Of a stretch of DNA of 64,000 bases, positions 24,732 through 37,519 are shown piece by piece; within the stretch, counting starts at the first letter, position 1; every line of letters starts with the position of its first letter. The notes under the pieces are model-generated. The model made no database searches. It was given only the letters and a program-made list of their open reading frames with translations, and had not been told where the DNA came from. Source of the DNA: Brachynemurus nebulosus (taxonomy: Eukaryota > Arthropoda > Insecta > Neuroptera > Myrmeleontidae); assembly GCA_035578155.1 (NCBI GenBank), contig JAPWDM010000045.1:1231001-1295000 (forward strand). Reading direction: 5' to 3'. The translations under genes and the position numbers were made by a program.

Positions 24732-24994
24732 CAGAGGCGTAGCGAACATAACTGGCGCCCGGTGTGTGACAATTTTTTGCGCTCCCTTAACTCCTAAAAT
24801 TTTAAAAACTTTGGGTAGTGGGACGGTGTAAAATTTTGTAAATTCGTATAAGTCCCTAAAAGTTGCCTTAACGACCTTTTTCTTTTTTTGTTTGCTCTCC
24901 GGGGATTTGTTTATGTGATACATAGGGCTCCTTCTAGTAGTTTTTGGCACCTCTCTCAAAGCGCCCGGGTCATGCCCCCCCCCCTACACTACTG
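24732..24994. mobile_element. hAT-type MITE (263 bp)
   Basis: Left end cagaggcgtag and right end (reverse complement) cagtagtgtag are flanked by atgacatg (24724-24731) and atgacagg (24995-25002), an 8-bp duplication with one change. A short C-run lies just inside the right end. No transposase; the minus-strand open frame here is incidental. Confidence 0.75.
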
Positions 24995-25002
24995 ATGACA
25001 GG

Positions 25003-25374
25003 TAAAAATGCCTGAAACATTATTCCTTATGTTCTAGTGAAAAGTAAACATTATTAAACTCGTAAATAAGAATATTAGTTCAATTCTGCTTTTCATACAT
25101 CTAAGAAACAAAAAAAAGATTTTCATGTAAATAAATAAACGTATGTACTTAGCTTGTGATATGTTTAATCTACTATGTACAAAAAAAAGAAAATTCAAAA
25201 GTTTTAAATTCTTCTACTTTCATAATGTAGGTACATCCATAAAAAAATATCCAGCTAAAAAGTCAAAAACATTTCACTCTTATAAACTAATATTTAATTA
25301 ACCATTTGTTTTTTTGAATGTATTTTACTTAAAATATCATGCGCCTTGATGGTAAGTAGAAAACCAAATTTTTA
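25003..25374. other. Non-coding stretch, nothing recognised
   Basis: AT-rich, no signature seen. Confidence 0.45.
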
Positions 25375-25378
25375 AGAT

Positions 25379-26107
25379 GAGTCGTCCAACGGCAAAACCA
25401 GCTATGTGCATCTCAAACGATTTCGAGTTATTCAACAAATACTGTTAGCTATATTACAATAATAAATCATTGCATGGTTTTGATGTCAAAAATGTATTAA
25501 ATTCATGTTGATTCCTAGTAATAATCTGTATAATGTAGGGAAAGCACAAACAATTATATTTAAATAAATAAAACCCACGTAACTTATTTTGGAACTGTCA
25601 GTTGCATATAACTGGTTTTGGAAATGAAGTGTCAGCCATTTTAAACTTTCTAACATGCAAAAGCAGTCAAGTAGAAGGTAAAAGAATGAACATATTTTTT
25701 GTTTTTATAACAATTTTATGTAGTAAAAATGACAATAATTTAAGTCTTTATAGGATACTACAAAAATAGTCACTCTACTACTGAAACTAACGTACATGTA
25801 CTAGATTAGTGAGAGATTAAACTGGTTTTGCTACTGCATTTAGAGGGCAGCCATTATTGTCTGTATTGATGTAACTTATTTTGAAACTGTTATAGGATAG
25901 AACTGATTTTGGAACTATGGCCATTTGGAATATAACTGGTTTTGCATCTTTCGTCATTTTTCTTCATTTATTTTCAGTGGGATAAAGTTTATTTTAGAAC
26001 TGTTTCTCAACGTGAACATATAACGGATGAACTGAAGTATCTATAGCAACTAAAATCTCAGTGTTTTTATTTTTTTGGATATAACTGACTTTGCTTTTCG
26101 GCAACTC
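25379..26107. mobile_element. 4-bp-TSD DNA element with iterated taactggttttgg motif (729 bp)
   Basis: AGAT flanks both ends (25375-25378 and 26108-26111). The ends are diverged inverted repeats: left gagtcgtccaacggcaaaac, right reverse complement gagttgccgaaaagcaaagt. Between them, a motif near ataactggttttggaac recurs in one orientation at about 25579, 25608, 25818, 25871, 25899, 25931, 25985 and 26080, inverse to the left end. No reading frame spans it. Confidence 0.75.
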
Positions 26108-26111
26108 AGAT

Positions 26112-28785
26112 ATTCTTCTCTTTACTTGCTAATGGATAATCAGAAATCAATCTGATGTACAAATAGAAAATTATTTATTTAAGTGTACCGTACATTTCAA
26201 ATTTTAAAAACTCATCGTCTTTCAAAATAATTTTCCAGTTTTAAAGAAAAACCCGTGATTATTTTTTATTCCAAGATTCTTCCTTGTTATAAATTCCTAT
26301 GCCGCTTAAAATACTTTTTGAAATAAAATTGAAACAATATTATATAAAACAAAGATGATCGCAGCAATTTATTTGAAAAACGATTTGGCAAATACTGTAT
26401 TTCAATTCCTATTATTTATTTAGAGAAAAGTATGTCTGTAATTTACTATAATTTAAACAAGATCAATAAAAAATAGTTTGTCATGTGATATTATGCAATT
26501 ACTAATACAAAACAATTCTGAGCTATGTATGTGGATTTATTAAAATTTATTTAAAATGTGAAGAAAACTTGGAAACGTTTTCAGTGATCGTATAATTTTT
26601 CACTGTAATGAGCGAGCAATATACGATATCATCTATGTATACAAACATATAACTTGAAAATAAAGTAGAATGTGAACGATATATCTGTACAGTAGAACAA
26701 CATAATGCAATCTAAAGTACATAAAAATAAAATTTCTCTCTAGTAAAACAATAATGTAAGTGTGGAAAAGTAAATAACACTTGAAGGACTTAAAGGAAAA
26801 TAAATCTTGTAGAAATTGTATTTTTACACACATATTACCCATATAAATTGAAAAATTTACGAGACAGTTGAAACCACAGAATATTCAGAAACAAACTTCG
26901 TATCTCTATACTAGCTTTCTCAATGTGGACAATAGCTTACGTCACAAATGAACTAATTTCCCACCACTGCAAACGCACGACATGTTACAACATAAATTTC
27001 GTATCAATGTATGCGTGTGATGTACGGTTGTATTTGTACCAACATCACATTCTGTCCGTGGAGGGAGACGACTGCAGTGTAGTGGCAGTGTATATGTATG
27101 CCAGTGAAAGGTACAGGCATATTACTATACATGTATTCGCTTATTGTTGAAACTGGTTGATAATAATTGATCTGAACACGGCTACAGTTGCTGTGTGACT
27201 GACACACTTAAGCGGTATCGAACCACTCACTGGCACACTGCTATCCACAATTTTTTACAAACACGCTTAGGGCTTGGTTGAAACGTATAGGATAGTTAAG
27301 TAAAATTGGTTGGTTGGAAACTTTGAACGTAGGAGAATAACATGAAAAAGTCTTCTCAGAATCTAAAAAGTATAAGGTCCTATTTCTGTCTTTCGAAATG
27401 AGTTTTTCGACTCATTTTTTAAGAAGTTGCTATTATTTGTAGTGGTGTAAACATATTAATTTAGTAGAATGTTTAAAAAGTTTCAATATACAGATGTAGG
27501 CGCGTAAATATTGTTATTTTACAGAGACATTTATAGAGAAAGTAATATCAAAGGCATGGACTGCTGAATGAAAAATTTGGGGGAATAGGTCTACCCTCAC
27601 TCTTAACTTCTAAGAGACTATTATTCATGGCTCCTGCACCGCGAACAAAGAAATTCGAGAAATTCGAAATATTTCACAAAAATTTTTTAATTTCGTATTT
27701 TATTATAAAAACAAACCGCCAATCCGAACTTTCTGCAAACTTTATCTGGTCTTCATTTTTTAATTGCGCAGCTAATGAAATTGGTCCGGAGTCGATGTCA
27801 GCATTTGTTTTCAAGATATGCAAGGCGAATGAAGACTCACGAACGAACTAATGAACGAGTGAACGTACACACAGACACTTCGCTAAAGACGATGGATTCA
27901 GATTCTAGTTACCGTGAAACGCGGAGATATATCTAAATTACCGATTCGCAAAATCGGCCCCACTACAGTGATTGAAATGGAGATTTACTTCCAATGAGAC
28001 TTAGTTAAAAATAGCCGATGTTTACTCACCCCTTTTTGAAAACATTGACAAGACCTGAACTCTTTTGATATCATTTTGTAAATATTTATGACTTATTTCA
28101 ACGTTCCTTCTTCTCGAACTACGGTTTAATATACAAGAGGTAGGTACTAAGTAGATCCTAACGTTTTTCCCCAAAATAACTATGTATTTAGTATTTAATA
28201 CTTTGAAATATCCATTTTTCGGCTAAAATACTTCGTATTCAAGTGTACATTACATGGCATCGGCCCAACTTATATACAATAAATACAAACAAACATATTT
28301 TGCATATGTATAAATGTGTAAGAAGTGTATCATGAAATGCAATATCAAAAAACGTTTGATATTACAGTATTACATTAATTAATAGACCGTATACGACCGT
28401 ATTAACCCAGTTTTATTTAATTTTTTCAAAACGAAATCAGAATCTTAAAAGGTTATTCGCTTTTATTTCATAAAATATTTTTATTACATAAGTGATTATA
28501 ATTTTTTTTATTGGACAAACAAAACAAAAGACTATAGCTAGGCAAATGAGTAGGTCTGCATAGGTGGTATGCGCATGCATGTATAAGTAAATATACACTA
28601 TCCAGTCTAGCAAACTATAAACGTTTGAAAAGAATTGAACATAAACATAATTGTTTGTGAACGGTTGTGAATAGCCATTAATAACAAATAATTTCCTTGG
28701 CGCCGACGGACAATTGTGTTAGAATACACACTTCACTTCACAATAAGTTTACAAGAGACAGTATAGTATGTCTTAGTTTTGTTTT
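26112..28785. other. AT-rich non-coding stretch
   Basis: No gene or bounded element recognised. The segment about 27600-27960 contains phrases (acttcgctaaagacgatgg) resembling a block near 13505-13555, which suggests a decayed dispersed repeat. Confidence 0.45.
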
Positions 28786-29345
<560 letters not shown>

Positions 29346-29720
29346 TGTGATACTTTTATCGTAAAAAGTGTGAAGCTATTCACAATCTAAGCACATATTC
29401 GATACAATATGTATCGTACATATAATATACCAGGTGGCCCATTTGGATGTATACATACGATTTACATGTTAATTTTTAACATTGGATTCCTATAAGGAAA
29501 AAGTTATGTCACAACAGTGCTTTGAATAAACTAATAATACTAATTTAATGTTATAACTACTACTGTTACTATCGCTTTAACAACAATAGTGCAGTAAAAT
29601 AAAGAAATGAATGTCGCAATTTCCAAGCAATTCACTTTTACATAATAAATATTTGTGTCATCTGCTGTAAATTCAAAAAGGCATTTTTGTATTTTCTTGA
29701 AAATAAATATTAAAATAATA

Positions 29721-30120
29721 ATACCCCTGTCGCAGCATCCTGCATAACATAGCGAATTTCCATTTACAAAAGTACGTTTTTCTCGGAAACTAGTTGATAT
29801 AGAGAATTGTAAATAAAAAAAAATACCCCTGTCGCAGCATCCTGCATAACATAGCGAATTTCCATTTACAAAAGTACGTTTTTCTCGGAAACTAGTTGAT
29901 ATAGAGTAATTGTAAATAAAAAATACCCCTGTCGCAGCATCCTGCATAACATAGCGAATTTACATTTGAGTAATTGTAAATAAAACAACTTTTTCTATGT
30001 GATTTTTCCGCCTGATTTTGCCAAATTTTTTTCACGAAAAATGTCCAAAACACCGTAAACGTTCTCACGAAATTTCTTAAAAATAAGATGTTTCGATCTT
30101 GAGTTATCGTGCGGACACAT
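29721..30120 (-). repeat. Tandem 101-bp units plus one longer repeat unit
   Basis: Units start at 29721, 29823 and 29923, each with atacccctgtcgcagcatcc, the gcgaatttccatttac block and (in the first two) ctcggaaactagttgatata. The third is shortened and continues into the full unit ending ttatcgtgcggacaca near 30117. The minus-strand open frame 29540-29947 is a read-through of these repeats, which is why it repeats FREKRTFVNGNSLCYAGCCD. Confidence 0.9.
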
Positions 30121-30221
30121 TTATATAGATGTTTACTAATACTTACTTATATAGATGTTTACTAAAAAATGTGTACAATTACATTACTGTGGCAAAGGGG
30201 GGAAGTATATATTTTTAAAAT

Positions 30222-30694
30222 AAAAATACCCCTGTCGCAGCATCCTGCATAACATAGCGAATTTCCATTTACAAAAGTACGTTTTTCTCGGAAACTAGTT
30301 GATATAGAGCAATTGTAATTAAGAAAACCTTCTTTATGTGATTTTTCCGCCAAATTTTTTTCACGAAAAATGTCCAAAACACCGTAAACGTTTTCACGAA
30401 ATTTCTTAAAAAGTAGATGTTTCGTTCTTGAGTCATCGTGCGGACACATTTATATAGATGTTTACTAGTTGTCCGCACGATAACTCAAGAACGAAACATC
30501 TTATTTTTAAGAAATTTCGTGAAAACGTTTACGATGTTTTGGACATTTTTCGTGAAAAAAATTTGGCGGAAAAATCACATAAAGAAGGTTTTCTTAATTA
30601 CAATTGCTCTATATCAACTAGTTTCCGAGAAAAACGTACTTTTGTAAATGGAAATTCGCTATGTTATGCAGGATGCTGCAACAGGGGTATTTTT
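30222..30694. repeat. 225-bp near-perfect inverted repeat, 23-bp loop
   Basis: Arm 1 is 30222-30446 and arm 2 is 30470-30694, with about five mismatches. The loop (30447-30469) is atttatatagatgtttacta-like and the same phrase occurs at about 30119-30139 and 30148-30167. Each arm is one unit of the family at 29.7-30.1 kb, from aaaaatacccctgt at the outside to cgtgcggaca at the centre. Confidence 0.93.
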
Positions 30695-31949
30695 TTTTAC
30701 ACATAAAACTTATGAAGCAGTTCAAGTTTCAGACTTTAACTTACAATGAATGATATGAAGCAGTCCAACAGTTTCAGTCTTTAATCTCCAATAATTTTAC
30801 ATCTATTTGGTTGTGGCGCTACGAATTAAAATTTTAAGGTTAAAAAAGTGATTAAGAATGTTTTAAACGCTATAGAAACTTGAAATATGGGTTATTTGCA
30901 AGTAAAATTGTTAGTGTAATCTGATTAAGTGGCGAAAACCATTGGCCATGGATTAGTAGGTATTCGGAATTATAATCATCGGTGTAAGACGTATTAATTT
31001 ATGTGCCAAATCGCAATCGACATTAAGCAAACAATCATCAAGAATAATATATTATTCAACGAGCTAGTAATGATAGCTATTACTCACGAAGATGAAATTA
31101 GACACGAGCCGAGTTTGCGAGGCGAGTGTCGTAATGCATCTGAGTGAGTAATAGCCATTGCAAGCGAGTAGAATACGATATTTTTCTATGACTTTTTTCC
31201 TTTTTGATTTCAATAAAATTGAATATAAATTTTAAATCAAATTTTAATCTATTTCTAATTTCATTAAATGTTTGTATAATATGTATAAAGCGATCAAAAG
31301 AAAATATATACTACTTTGTTTACTTGAACGTTACTACGCAACATATATTAAATTAAAACTTGATATATACACTATGTGATATTGATACTGTGATTTCATT
31401 GGTCAAAAAGGTATTGAGTAATGGTCATTCTTCCACACCTTTGAATGATGCTTAACTTTCTCAACAATAAACAGATATATAATGAGTGTGTTCTCCAACA
31501 GGAGTAGAAAAAAATAATTTTCATATGTAGATACAAAGCAAATTAAAAAAAAATTAAACATCATAATAAGCAATATGACATATATAAATCAGAAATAGAT
31601 TAAGAATTATGTATATTGTTTTAATTTAAATTTTGTATTCAATTTGTTAGATCAAAAATTAAAAAAATCATAGAAAAAATCCTAGTGAATTACGGACATT
31701 TTCCTCGTAAATACGCGTGAGATTGTGTGGCAAAAATTTCAATTTCGTGAGTAATAGATATTATTACCCGCTCTGTATTATATTACTTTTTTAATTACTG
31801 AAAAGTTACAAAGAAAACATTTTCATATTTTTTAACTCAGTTACGTGTGATTTGATTTCTACTAGTGGGGGGTTTTATTACAACTGGTTATTCATCGTAA
31901 TCTGAATACTAGAAATTACGTCAGTGTAAGGCCATCTAGCAACTTTTAG
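30695..31949. other. AT-rich stretch with a GC-richer dyad
   Basis: The segment 31078-31160 forms an imperfect palindrome (attactcacgaagatg on the left, catctgagtgagtaat on the right; centre gagccgagtttgcgaggcga). No gene recognised. Confidence 0.55.
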
Positions 31950-31959
31950 ATAATGATGT

Positions 31960-32249
31960 AAGCAAATAAAGAGATAACCAGCGGAGTGGCCGAGCGTACT
32001 TGTGCACCGGCGCTTGCCGACTGGTAGGTCGGGGGTTAGAATCCCGCGGCGGGCTATGCTTGTGAAGGTTTTCTGTAGTTTCCCTTCACAATTCCAGATG
32101 AATATCGGCATAGTTCCTTAAGAAGACGGCTGCAGACGCATACATATCAAATCCTAGCCCTCTTGCTCCACTCTCATTGTCCTCCACCCGCATCATAAAA
32201 TGTATAATGTAACGAAACATAATATGTAAAGAATAAATAAAGTATACAA
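31960..32249 (+). mobile_element. tRNA-derived SINE (290 bp)
   Basis: An exact 10-bp direct repeat, ataatgatgt, flanks it at 31950-31959 and 32250-32259. The head has an A-box-like tggccgagcg (31987-31996) and a B-box-like ggttagaatcc (32034-32044), the RNA polymerase III promoter layout of a Ser/Leu-type tRNA. The unrelated body follows (gaagacggctgcagacgcat), then an AT-rich tail. The copy at 4545-4735 shares head and body. Confidence 0.88.
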
Positions 32250-32259
32250 ATAATGATGT

Positions 32260-34539
32260 GGGTGGCATCTGTTATAGACTAAATAGTCTCAAAAACGTAC
32301 ATTAAACACAATATTATTATTATTATTAATAAAGAGATAGATATAAAATTTTAAAGCTGTTCTTTCGAGTTTTACTTGAGACCAGTATGGCCGAAAAAAT
32401 TCTTTTCAAATAATTACAATATAGCGATTTAATTTAATACTACTGACATTATTTTATCGAATACATATTTATTCACTTCTTTCTTTAAAACTGGCGAAAA
32501 TTAGACATTTTGTACACAAATACATAAAGCAAAAGCAAATTGCGTAGGCAAGGTATACATAAACATTTTTTTTTTAAAAATTGTTTTAAAACCATATAGA
32601 TTAAGATTAATATGAATTTTGTAAACAATACAGATTAAATATAAGAATTAGACCAAAGATTTATTTGTCTATTTTGTATTTTCTTTTGTTTTTCATATCA
32701 AAAACTTATATGAAAATGGTTTTGGTTTGAAATATTTTTATTTAACTTGAAATGTAAACCAAAATACATAAATAACACACAGTAATAATAATTTTTCACA
32801 TGAAAACATTTTGATAATTCGATTTAAAATTTAAATATAAGAATATGGAAAAAACATTCTATTCAAGATTTTGTTTTTGTTAAAATTATACAAAATACCC
32901 CTTCATATCTCTATCACCACACAAACAACTAAAAAGAAATTTACCTTTTGAACTGCTATAATTATGGATATATTTCTTACCTGTAACAAAAAAAAAAAAA
33001 AAAAATAAATAAATTAGTACTGGTCATTATATTTTTAGCAATGATCAAATGAATTAAAAAAATTTAACACAATATATTCATTCTGTAAGATTACTACTAT
33101 GGCACAAAATTTGTAAAAAATTAGTGAATCTGAAAGGTTAATATCTAAAAGTAAGCTAGAATCTGGCATACCCATTTTTTTTTCCTATGAGCATGCGTTT
33201 ACGGAAAACCATTATATATGTATTTCGCATTTTTCAAAATATGTAGATAAAAATAAATGAAGCACAATAAGTATTGCAATTGAAAATATAAGGTTAAAAG
33301 TAATCTCCCTTTCATCAAATATTTTCATAGAAAAATCGTATTTCATTGCCAGTTACCGACTTTTTGAAAAAATAATCTAATATATTCATAGTGTAAGTTG
33401 AATTGAGTTCCACTTTTTTATAACATTTACATACTATGTATATACGATATACTATGGTTAGATATAGTGATGGGCATAATCGTATTCTTTTAATAATAAT
33501 CGAAATCTTGAATTACGAGTGATTACTAGTATCTAATAATGTGGCTGCGTATACATTTACATATATCAAAGATCCAAAGAATATGTTTCTCTTCTTTCAT
33601 ATTTTGTACAAGTGCAATTGGGACCAATATTCAAGAATGACACTCATACAAACGTACAAAAATAATACATTCAATTAGCTACATTATCAAATTCGATTTT
33701 TTTTTTTTTCAGAACACTTTTTTCTAATTATTATTAATCTACACCACAATCTACACTATATTTGACTGTATATTGCTATGTACACATTCTGATATTATGT
33801 ACTACGTGCGCATATGGTGTTATGTACATATATGTGTCCCTTACCTTATACATCCTACCAATTTACCAAAAGTCAACAACAATAACTCATTCATATACTA
33901 TATTGATAACAGTTACACACACAGTTTCTTCTGTATCAGATTATTGTGTCTGAATTACCTAATTCGAGTTATTTCCACAATCGGTTATCACCAATCGTTA
34001 AGAAATCCGATTATTTTTAATTTGAATTATCCCACCATTAGTTAGATATCCACGAGAATACAATATGACGAATACCTACTCATTACCAATACATATTACT
34101 CATATAATATATTCAACAGCTGTGTTATCAATAACCTAGAATATATCCCCATTTTAACATAATAAAGGCAGGTGTACTATATAAGACATAATATCGGTAC
34201 AAGTACAAAATATGTTGTTGTAACACGCACATGTCAGTTTTATAGCCCTCCTTACGTTCCATGCATATGCGATTCAGTTTCAATACAAAGACGATTTAAT
34301 GATTGAAAGATTCCTATTTAATAAATAGCGCGCATGTATGTACGTGTTTAATACGTAAATACCTCGAATACCTCCACTGTTTTTTCTTTCCTTTTTTGTA
34401 ATAAAGGAAGAAGAAAATATAAAAAATATACAATATATACAGGTGATCCATGAAATTACATCTGTGTCCGGGAAGGTTTTGCAAAATAACCTACGCTTGG
34501 GAATGTACAGAAACATAAGCATATCTAACTCAAAGACAG
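32260..34539. other. AT-rich non-coding stretch
   Basis: Holds an ATT run near 32314-32328 and an A run near 32988-33005. No gene or bounded element recognised. Confidence 0.45.
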
Positions 34540-35032
34540 TAAGAGCCAGGACACACGAACCACGCCACGACCACGCGACAGCGACAAAATAGTGGCTATT
34601 CTGTGGCCGGGTATGTATGCATGTACTTTTCTTATGGAAACACAAATTTCAAGACACACGAGCCACAGCCTGTCGTCGTAATCGGACACTGTCGCAATGT
34701 GTCGTCGTATTGTCGTTTTTAGTCGCTAAAACTTGCGACCAATGGACCACTTATAAGCGACAGATACGTACTACTAGTACTACAGTGTCTCTCGAACATT
34801 ACAAGAAATCATTGAATAATACGACTCAAGCAGGTGTTTTGTAATTTTTGTTTTGTTTAGTTTTCTTAATTGTGTGTATTTTTATTTCTTTTGGTCTTTT
34901 TTGATTGTTTTGTTTTTTTGTTATTATTTTGTTTTTTTGTTTTTGTTTTGTTTTTTTCTTGTTTTGTTTTTTTCTTTTTTTGTTTTTTTTTTTTTTTTGT
35001 TTTTGTTTCTTTGTTTTTATTTTCTTGAAAAA

Positions 35033-35221
35033 ATGGCAATGGTTAACGCAGATTCATTTGATACGGAATTATTTATTGAGGAAATCCGGAATTTACCCGC
35101 AGTCTGGGATTACACATATTCGGGATATAGTAACCGGATGGAAAAAGTCAAGGCATGGGAACATCTTTGCTTCAAATTTTATGATAACTTTGAAAATAAA
35201 GAAAAGAAAGAAAAAAATTGA
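35033..35221 (+). pseudogene. MADF-domain accessory protein of PIF/Harbinger, truncated
   Basis: From the ATG at 35033 the frame gives 62 residues. After a short leader it reads FDTELFIEEIRNLPAVWD, then YSNRMEKVKAWEHLCFKFY, the first half of a MADF (Myb/SANT-like) domain with its conserved Trp positions. It ends in KEKKEKN and a TGA. PIF/Harbinger elements encode such a protein as the partner of the transposase, for DNA binding and nuclear import. The second half of the domain is missing. I chose this ATG over the upstream one at 34853 because the latter adds only a poly-Phe stretch read from a T-rich tract (34850-35028). Confidence 0.8.
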
Positions 35222-35671
35222 ATATAAACCTTTTTATGACACATTTTATTTACAATAAAGGTACCGCTGTTATAAACGTATCCTGTATATATATTGTTTA
35301 TTGATTTATTTTTGCAGAATTATTTATGTAATACAAAATAATTATTATAAAGGCAAATTGGTCAACAGAATTGAAACATTTTTATGGCATGGAAAAACCC
35401 TTCGGTTAAGAATAAAAGCATGTACAGAAGCTCTCCTGCTGTTTGAACGTGGATTATTGACTATTATTAGATAAATAAGCTATATAATTATTTAAACCTT
35501 TTTAGTTTTATAATAATAGAAAAAAAATTAAAAATTCAAAGAAATAAAGAGCTCTGAAAATTTTTGAATTGTTTCATCAAATAATTTTAAAAATTGAATC
35601 TGCAAAAATATGTAATACCAAAATACCGATATGTATTTTAAAAGAAATATTATTTAAAAGAAGAATCACCT

Positions 35672-35730
35672 GCATATAGCCTTAGATGCTGCGCATCATC
35701 AAATAAAAAAAAAAAAAAAAAAAAAAAAAA
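35672..35730 (+). mobile_element. Nested poly(A) retro-insertion (about 59 bp)
   Basis: An exact 11-bp direct repeat, aagaatcacct, lies at 35661-35671 and 35731-35741. Between them is gcatatagccttagatgctg, then gcgcatcatcaaat and about 27 A. Target duplication plus poly(A) is the mark of LINE-driven retroposition; the insert is probably a heavily 5'-truncated copy. Confidence 0.8.
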
Positions 35731-36416
35731 AAGAATCACCTCTCTGATTAATTTTGTTTATTTTTATCCTAGCGTACCTACTTCACGCTGCAAAATTTTA
35801 AGTTCCTTAAATTTCAGTATTGATAAATCAATTATTGTATGAGTACTTAACGCAGACACTGTATATAACAAACAGTATTAAGTGGCTTTGATGCCTCCTA
35901 GCAGTGACTGTACGTCCTGTACGTCATTCGGCCACTAAAAAGTGGCTCGCAAGTCGCCGTCTAAGACACACGAACGACAGTACAACCACACGACAACCAC
36001 AAAAAAGTGGTCGTGGCGTGGTTCGTGTGTCTTGGCTCTAAGACATGAACACCAACGTAAATACCAGAAGACACCGATGTTGCAAAGAAGTTGTCAGAAT
36101 TAGTACTTGTCAGGGAAAATAAATAAGTAAAAAATAAAATAAAAAATGGTAAAAAGAAATCCTGAGTGCGCCTAAGACCACACGACCGAAGCGAAAACTT
36201 CTATGATTTTCTACATCTTATTAAACGAGTCGCGCTTATGAATAGACGTGCGAAGCCAACAACAGAAATGTGGAAAACAAATAAAAATAATTATTTTCAA
36301 ATCGAGTTCAAGATTAAATATCATCAGATTAGAATCAAAATTGTTTATTATAAAGTTATACCCTAATAAAATTTGTCAGAAAGTTGGTTTTGAAATAGTA
36401 CAAACACAAAATATAA

Positions 36417-36806
36417 CGTAAAAGCCCCTATACCGAAACACTATTTTTAGGTGTGTCATTAAACTGGCTTATAAAAATTAATAAATAAAATAAACACCCA
36501 TTTTTTTTTTAATAAACATGAAACCAAGTTTTTTTAATCCAATGAATATGTTTTTAAACAAATACAACCGAACAATTTTTAATAATTAATGTTTTTCTTT
36601 CACAAAATGCAAGCACCCATATCGGAATTCATTTATATCAATAGTTCGGAATGCTTAAAAAAACACACGTCGAATATATAACATAGACTGACATCTAGTA
36701 ATACATAGAATGTCAAAGTAGAAAACACAGAATGGTTTAAATATTCGATGAAATAAACGATCAAAATACTGTATTTTGTATAAATAAGGTTTCGCCATCT
36801 ATGTAT

Positions 36807-36842
<36 letters not shown>

Positions 36843-37519
36843 GAAATTTATTTTATTTCAGTTCTAAAACTAATTTGTCAAAATAGCGACAATTTTTCAT
36901 TATTAATAACATTTTTTGCAATTTCAAATCAATATTTTTTTATTTACCAATTGATGATACGCTTCGAAATAAAAAAAATATTAAAAATTTTACGATTTTA
37001 AAGCAGTAACTAAATATTTTAGACTCAAAAGAAATTAAAACTATTTAAAATATAAATTTTTAATTAATTTACGTACATGATTTAAGTTAGATACAAAGGT
37101 TATATCTGTACTGAATAGAAATACACATACATATAAATAATATTTAAACCAAATAAAAAGATGATTTAGCTCTTATAATCTCTTAACTGGATTAATAAAA
37201 ATTATTTGTATAGTTTTATTGCGCTAATTTCGAAAATTAACTGGAAAATGTTGAAATTTATAATGCATGTGTTCTATTAATAAGCATTGATCTAAAGCAA
37301 AAGAGACACATGCAGCAAAAACTGTTAAATGCATATATGTTTTTCTTTAATTAAGTAAGGAAACATTAAATGCGAGGTGAATTAAAATTGAAAAACAATC
37401 ATTCTATTAATAATAGTTGTTGTTATCAGAGGTTTCTTTCAGAAATAACTTCATTAATATATAAATGTCAAAACTCTTTCGACATATAAGCGCGTTCCGA
37501 TATAGGGGAATTTACGTTA
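36417..37519. mobile_element. Candidate inverted-repeat element (about 1.1 kb)
   Basis: Left end acgtaaaagcccctataccg and right end (reverse complement) acgtaaattcccctatatcg are diverged inverted repeats; a further related block, gcacccatatcggaa, lies near 36612. The flanks do not give a clean target duplication. An A run at 36808-36840 lies inside. No coding sequence is recognised. Confidence 0.5.

Larger units (their letters stand above)
34543..36038 (+). mobile_element. PIF/Harbinger element carrying a MADF gene fragment (1,496 bp)
   Basis: Terminal inverted repeats of about 32 bp with one mismatch (gagccaggacacacgaacca on the left) are flanked by TAA at 34540-34542 and 36039-36041, the PIF/Harbinger target duplication. 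A second inner set of related blocks (ggcgac, gtggttgtcgtgtgg, cactaaaaagtggc) lies inside each end. Of the usual gene pair only the MADF gene is recognisable; no transposase is seen, so it is probably non-autonomous. A poly(A) retro-insertion sits inside at 35672-35730. Confidence 0.9.

Noticed and set aside
25579..26095. CRISPR-like array
   Set aside because: Repeats are imperfect, spacing is irregular, and the DNA is eukaryotic; the copies lie inside a TIR-bounded element.
29540..29947. 135-residue minus-strand open frame
   Set aside because: It contains the same 20-odd residues twice over because it reads the 101-bp tandem repeats; it is repeat read-through.
31978..32052. Genuine tRNA gene at the SINE head
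   Set aside because: The cloverleaf is broken and the sequence continues into a SINE body shared with another copy.
31878..32268. Protein-coding frames over the SINE (also 4413-4712)
   Set aside because: They cover a tRNA-like promoter and SINE body and have no conserved domain.
34853..35032. Longer start for the MADF frame at 34853
   Set aside because: The added part is a poly-Phe stretch from a T-rich tract; homology starts only after the ATG at 35033.
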